A stretch of DNA of 37,410 nucleotides from Marmoricola sp. (GTDB lineage Bacteria; Actinomycetota; Actinomycetes; Propionibacteriales; Nocardioidaceae). Of this stretch, positions 34,572 through 37,410 are shown in pieces. The DNA lies in contig JAOPXK010000081.1 of assembly GCA_025965195.1 (NCBI GenBank), positions 1 through 37,410 on the forward strand, given 5' to 3'. The position numbers were made by a program, and so were the translations under genes. Every line of letters begins with the position of its first letter. The stretch's first letter is position 1. Under the pieces are notes generated by a model. The model saw only the letters and a list, made by a program, of their open reading frames with translations. It had not been told where the DNA came from and did no database searches.

Positions 34572-34621
34572 CAGGATCGGACTGTTCTGGATTCCAGCGC
34601 GAACCGAGTATTTGTGTCTGA

Positions 34622-34935
34622 GTCAAACCAGAATTGAGGCCAGTGCCTCGAGTTTCTGTGCCGTACAAAGCCGCTTGTCCTCGGGCGCACGTTCGCGGTC
34701 AACGAAGCCACGGCGCTCGAGCTCGTTGATCACCGAGACCATGGTGGCCTTGTCGATCCGGAGTTTCTCCGCGACTGCGTGCTGTGCCCAAGGTCCCTTC
34801 TCACGGGACCGAAAGTGTCGAGTTGTGCCGCTGCTTCATACCCTCTGGTGCAAGCGCCGCGTCAATGTTGGCCTGAACCCATGAGGCGAGTTTGAAAAGC
34901 ACCAGGCCATCGTGGTGCGCTACCTGGGAGGGCAT
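34622..34935 (-). pseudogene. MarR family regulator, frameshifted
   Basis: Reading the minus strand from ATG 34935 gives MPSQVAHHDGLVLFKLASWV and then LAPEGMKQRHNSTLSVP before a stop near 34800. Shifting the frame at that point gives REKGPWAQHAVAEKLRIDK and then MVSVINELERRGFVDRERAPEDKRL, an unmistakable MarR winged helix. One frameshift near 34805 therefore splits the gene. It also ends early at 34622, with about 104 codons in total against the usual 140-160. Its target genes are unknown. Confidence 0.75.
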
Positions 34936-35117
34936 CGCCTCGGGAGGTTCAATGCCGAGCAGTCCTTTCATTGCCGCGTGTCCTCCAGGCGTTCGAGGTC
35001 ACTTGGCACCCCAAGCACGAGGCCACGCCAACCATCGACCTACAAACACCAACTAGTTCAGTTGTGCCACATTGTGGAGGTCAGACCGACGACCGGAACG
35101 AGGCAGAGCCGACTGTG
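34936..35117. other. Intergenic, nothing recognised
   Basis: No gene or RNA motif can be supported. A plus-strand open frame crosses it but has no start with a ribosome binding site and no family resemblance. Confidence 0.4.
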
Positions 35118-35717
35118 TCAATCGTTGCCGGCGTAGCGGCGCTCGTACTCGTCGAGTGCCCTGAGGGCGCGCTGGGCCCAGGCAATCTCCAGTTCGGCCC
35201 GCTCGATGTCACCGCCGTAAGCGAACTCTCGTAGGAGCAAGGTCATTGCCTGCTCCCGCGGCGACTTGCCGTTCAAGCGCTTCTGCACGCGATCGTGCTC
35301 GCCGTTCGCGATGGCGTCGCGGATCGGCCGCACCAGATCACGCCGATCCACGTAATGCCGCTGGTGTGCTTCCAGGTGTCGACGGATGTCGTCGACCGAG
35401 GCCAGGTCCGAGAAGATCAGCTGGAGCCGCTCCGGGTCACGGTTTGGTCGGTACTGAGGGTGGTCGGTCACCCAGGTGATCAAGGCTTCGACACCGGCCG
35501 GAGTGATCGAGTAGACCCGCTTCTCGAGCTTTTCGCCCACCGTTGTGAACGACCCGTCGATGAGCTTTGAGTCCTCGAGACGCTTGAGCTCGGGGTAGAT
35601 CTGGCTATGGGACGCGGACCAGAACCACCCGAGCCCGAGACCGAATTGACGCGTCAGGTCGTATCCAGACGATGGGCATGAAGATAGCGAGCCCAGAATC
35701 GCGAAGCGAAGTGACAC
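35118..35717 (-). CDS. PadR family transcriptional regulator
   Basis: A 199-residue regulator with the N-terminal PadR winged helix (1-85): VSLRFAILGSLSSCPSSGYDL, WSASHSQIYPELKRLEDSKLIDG and KRVYSITPAGVEALITWV. A helical dimerisation domain of the Vir_act_alpha_C type follows (about 90-185). PadR proteins commonly repress genes for phenolic or xenobiotic metabolism. GTG 35717 is chosen because the family begins MSLRFAILG; a longer frame adds 17 unrelated residues. No clear ribosome binding site is visible. It is divergent from the FAD monooxygenase gene and is its most likely regulator. Confidence 0.88.
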   Translation of the reverse strand: MSLRFAILGSLSSCPSSGYDLTRQFGLGLGWFWSASHSQIYPELKRLEDSKLIDGSFTTVGEKLEKRVYSITPAGVEALITWVTDHPQYRPNRDPERLQLIFSDLASVDDIRRHLEAHQRHYVDRRDLVRPIRDAIANGEHDRVQKRLNGKSPREQAMTLLLREFAYGGDIERAELEIAWAQRALRALDEYERRYAGND

Positions 35718-35773
35718 ATGTATGAACTTACACGAAATCAGGAGTCTGGTCGACAAACAATCAGGCAACTTCT

Positions 35774-35804
35774 AACATGTTCATATCGACATGATGTTCG
35801 TCGA
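35774..35804. promoter_or_regulatory. Candidate PadR operator region
   Basis: Two overlapping inverted repeats lie between the divergent PadR and monooxygenase genes: AACAT-N15-ATGTT (35774-35798) and TCGAC-N9-GTCGA (35786-35804). The stretch is AT-rich relative to its surroundings. The ATGT/ACAT-type arms resemble known PadR sites. Confidence 0.35.
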
Positions 35805-35886
35805 TCAATTGTCAAACACCTTCGGACAAACTCAGCGAGGCGTACATGTCCACAATGGTCGATGTGTGCTGGCGGGCGGAATGCGC

Positions 35887-36996
35887 ATGAGGGCTCTCGT
35901 CATCGGTGCCGGCATTGGAGGCATGTCCGCTGGGATTGCGTTGGATCGTCAGGACGTGGAGGTCGAGCTCGTCGAAATTGACCCTCTTTGGCGTGTCTAT
36001 GGGGCCGGGATCACCATCGCCGGCGCCACCCTTCGCGCGCTCGACGCCCTCGGCGTCTACGAGGCTGTCCAACGCGAGGGGTACGTGGGGAACGGAATCC
36101 GAGTTTGCTCGGTCGGAGGCGATCGTCTTTGGGACGTCCCGACACCGATGCCGGAAGACTCAGGCGTCGAAGGTTGTGGCGGAATTCTTAGGCCGGTCCT
36201 GCACCGGATTTTGTCGCGCAAGGTGCTTAGTGCAGGCATCCCGGTTCGGCTCGGTGTCTCGGTTGATAGCTTTCAACAAGACAGCGAAGGCGTCGACGTC
36301 ATCTTCAGCGACGGTAGCCAGGGCCGCTTCGACCTCGTCGTCGGCGCTGACGGGATCTACTCACGCACGCGACAGCAAATTTTTCCCGATGCACCGCTCC
36401 CGGAGTACACAGGACAAAGCGTCTGGCGAATCCTCACGGACCGGCCCACGGACGTGAATTGTCGGCACTACTTCCTGGGCGGCCCAGCCAAAGTTGGATT
36501 CACGCCGGTCTCGGCGACGCAGATGTACCTGTTCGTTGCCGAGAGAACGCAGCGGGAGGTCCGCAATGCCGATGAGTTGCACGACGACCTCGGCCGGCTC
36601 CTTGCGGACTACGGCGGCATCGTCGCCGAGATCCGGGACGCGGTAACGCCGGACACCGAGATCGTTTTCAGGCCACTCGAAATCTTCCGTCTGCCCGCAC
36701 CGTGGCATGTGGGACGGATCGTGCTCATCGGCGATGCGGCACACCCCACCACGCCACAGCTCGCGTCGGGCGCCGGCATCGCCGTGGAAGATGCCCTGGT
36801 CCTTTCCGAGGAAGTAGCCAGGTATGACTCCGTCCCCGAAGCGCTCACGGCGTTCCTCCTGCGACGTGAGGAACGGTGCCGCTTTGTCGTCGAGAGCTCG
36901 ATCGAGATCGGACGCCTCGAGCAGGCGGGTGCGTCGCCAGAGGAGCAGACTGCGATTGCAGCAGCCGCGCTGGCGAAGCTGGCCGAACCGATCTGA
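35887..36996 (+). CDS. FAD-dependent monooxygenase (salicylate hydroxylase/UbiH-like)
   Basis: A 369-residue class A flavoprotein hydroxylase, expected to use NAD(P)H and O2 to hydroxylate a small, often aromatic, compound. The FAD-binding GxGxxG is VIGAGIGGMSAGIAL (5-19), the DG motif lies in VVGADGIYSRTRQQ (151-164), and the GD motif is RIVLIGDAAHPTTPQLASGAGIAVEDA (starts near 279). ATG 35887 has GCGGA six to seven bases upstream; ATG 35881 is an alternative two codons longer. It is divergent from the PadR gene. A frameshifted copy of its last ~135 bases lies at the left end of the island (13862-14003). Confidence 0.9.
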   Translation: MRALVIGAGIGGMSAGIALDRQDVEVELVEIDPLWRVYGAGITIAGATLRALDALGVYEAVQREGYVGNGIRVCSVGGDRLWDVPTPMPEDSGVEGCGGILRPVLHRILSRKVLSAGIPVRLGVSVDSFQQDSEGVDVIFSDGSQGRFDLVVGADGIYSRTRQQIFPDAPLPEYTGQSVWRILTDRPTDVNCRHYFLGGPAKVGFTPVSATQMYLFVAERTQREVRNADELHDDLGRLLADYGGIVAEIRDAVTPDTEIVFRPLEIFRLPAPWHVGRIVLIGDAAHPTTPQLASGAGIAVEDALVLSEEVARYDSVPEALTAFLLRREERCRFVVESSIEIGRLEQAGASPEEQTAIAAAALAKLAEPI

Positions 36997-37234
36997 CCCG
37001 TGTCGAAGTGCCGATCCGTCCGGCCCTAGCTGACGTTCCGGACCGGGTTCTGGATCGGTCGTCTCTGTACGGAACTCGAGTGGACCTCAGGGAATTCGGG
37101 TCGTGGCCAGTCCGCAAGAAGTCCGCAAGACCTTCATAAATGACCATCGACCGCCGACGGCCAAATTGGCGTTTGTGCAGGTCAGAAGGCTATTGCCAAC
37201 TATGACCAGTGCCAGCATCTACGCGGGGTTGCTT
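36997..37234. other. Right-end intergenic region of the island
   Basis: No gene is supported. The region contains a stretch (37092-37130) that resembles the 3' end of the integrase gene: GAATTCGG, then 17 bases on from its start the AGTCCGCA unit, with the same spacing as at 13056-13094. Confidence 0.5.
37109..37130 (+). repeat. Tandem integrase arm-site-like repeats, right end
   Basis: Two perfect, adjacent AGTCCGCAAGA units (37109-37119 and 37120-37130), in the same orientation as the pair at 13073-13094. They lie 105 bases inside attR. Confidence 0.6.
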
Positions 37235-37262
37235 CCCGGCCTATGAGCCAGCCCATCCGCAC
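37235..37262 (+). other. attR: right attachment repeat, copy of the rnpB 3' end
   Basis: It is identical to 13004-13031 except for C at 37253. Its last 16 bases (37247-37262) are the exact reverse complement of the 5' strand of rnpB helix P1 (12637-12652), so it is a fully paired, presumably original, rnpB 3' end. Confidence 0.85.
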
Positions 37263-37337
37263 CTGAGGCTCTGACGTCCGCAACACGGGCACGCCGTCGC
37301 TCCGCGAATGATCGCGCTCCAGGAGTCCCTCCCGCTG

Positions 37338-37410
37338 CTAAGGCGTGAGCACGTAGAACCGGAACAGGTCGTGCTCGATCGCAGCCACCTCGACGCCGGT
37401 GTAGCAGGCG
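37338..37410 (-). CDS. C-terminal fragment of an unrecognised protein (5' part beyond the window)
   Basis: On the minus strand a frame open from the window edge gives ACYTGVEVAAIEHDLFRFYV followed by LTP and a TAG stop at 37340-37338. Only about 23 residues are visible. The codon usage is GC-rich at third positions as in real genes here. I do not recognise the family. If real, it is the first backbone gene beyond the island. Confidence 0.4.
   Translation of the reverse strand, partial: ACYTGVEVAAIEHDLFRFYVLTP

Larger units (their letters stand above)
13032..37262. mobile_element. Genomic island of about 24.2 kb integrated at the 3' end of rnpB
   Basis: The boundaries rest on three observations: the near-identical 28-bp direct repeats at 13004-13031 and 37235-37262; a tyrosine-integrase remnant just inside the left repeat, reading towards it; and tandem AGTCCGCAAGA-type repeats inside both ends. 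All 18 intact cargo genes are metabolic, transport or regulatory, and no conjugation, replication or phage structural genes are visible. That makes it a decayed integrative element or integrated catabolic island. Pseudogenes cluster at its two ends. I infer that excision would join 13003 to the sequence after 37235 and rebuild an intact rnpB. Confidence 0.85.

Noticed and set aside
34971-35234. Plus-strand open frame between the MarR remnant and PadR
   Set aside because: No recognisable motif or ribosome binding site; it runs antisense into the PadR gene.
1-37410. CRISPR arrays, transposase genes, conjugation or phage structural genes
   Set aside because: None seen; repeats are limited to att, arm sites, paralogous genes and hairpins.

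Overview
The window is high-GC actinobacterial DNA. Gene content and order fit a nocardioidiform or other mycolata-like actinobacterium, with Nocardioides as my best guess, inferred from style rather than from any search. It has two parts: a housekeeping chromosome segment (about 1-13031) and a genomic island of about 24.2 kb (about 13032-37262) inserted at the 3' end of the RNase P RNA gene. Ordinary chromosome seems to resume in the last ~150 bases.

Backbone, left to right: aceE (minus strand, 3' end cut by the window edge); a DUF3052 gene; an acyl-CoA ligase coupled to the peroxiredoxin gene ahpE; tRNA-Val(UAC); a second acyl-CoA ligase; a Nif3-like gene; a coiled-coil zinc-ribbon gene that appears to start with CTG; a fused RNase HI/phosphatase gene; convergent yaaA; an RNB-family ribonuclease; and rnpB. 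The set aceE / DUF3052 / ahpE and the set nif3 / zinc ribbon / RNase H-phosphatase are both also found close together in mycobacteria.

Island: a 28-bp sequence with one mismatch, taken from the 3' end of rnpB, occurs at 13004-13031 and again at 37235-37262. A tyrosine-integrase remnant lies just inside the left copy, and tandem AGTCCGCAAGA-type repeats lie just inside both ends. The right-hand copy is the exact complement of the 5' strand of rnpB helix P1, while the copy now serving rnpB has one G.U wobble. This suggests the insertion replaced the rnpB 3' end with a still functional one. The integrase has lost its N-terminal half and at least one further catalytic residue, so the island is probably fixed.

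Cargo: a catabolic regulon that I do not recognise as a described pathway. A divergent pair of units holds a CocE-type hydrolase plus a cupin (minus strand) and a nine-gene plus-strand run: RbsA/RbsC/lipoprotein ABC importer, a double-cupin protein, an HpcH/HpaI aldolase fused to a SnoaL-like domain, a DUF3500 protein, an enoyl-CoA hydratase and a two-subunit 3-oxoacid CoA-transferase. This run meets a second divergent pair across a strong terminator: a second Rbs-type importer plus a fumarylacetoacetate-hydrolase-family enzyme (minus), and a GntR regulator, a metallo-beta-lactamase-fold hydrolase and a second CoA-transferase pair (plus). A reasonable reading is uptake of a small polar or carbohydrate-like compound, hydrolysis, C-C bond cleavage by the FAH and aldolase enzymes, and CoA activation of the resulting oxoacids. 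The substrate cannot be told from sequence alone.

The right end of the island holds a decayed MarR regulator, a PadR regulator and a divergent FAD-dependent monooxygenase. A degenerate fragment of the 3' end of a similar monooxygenase gene lies near the left end.
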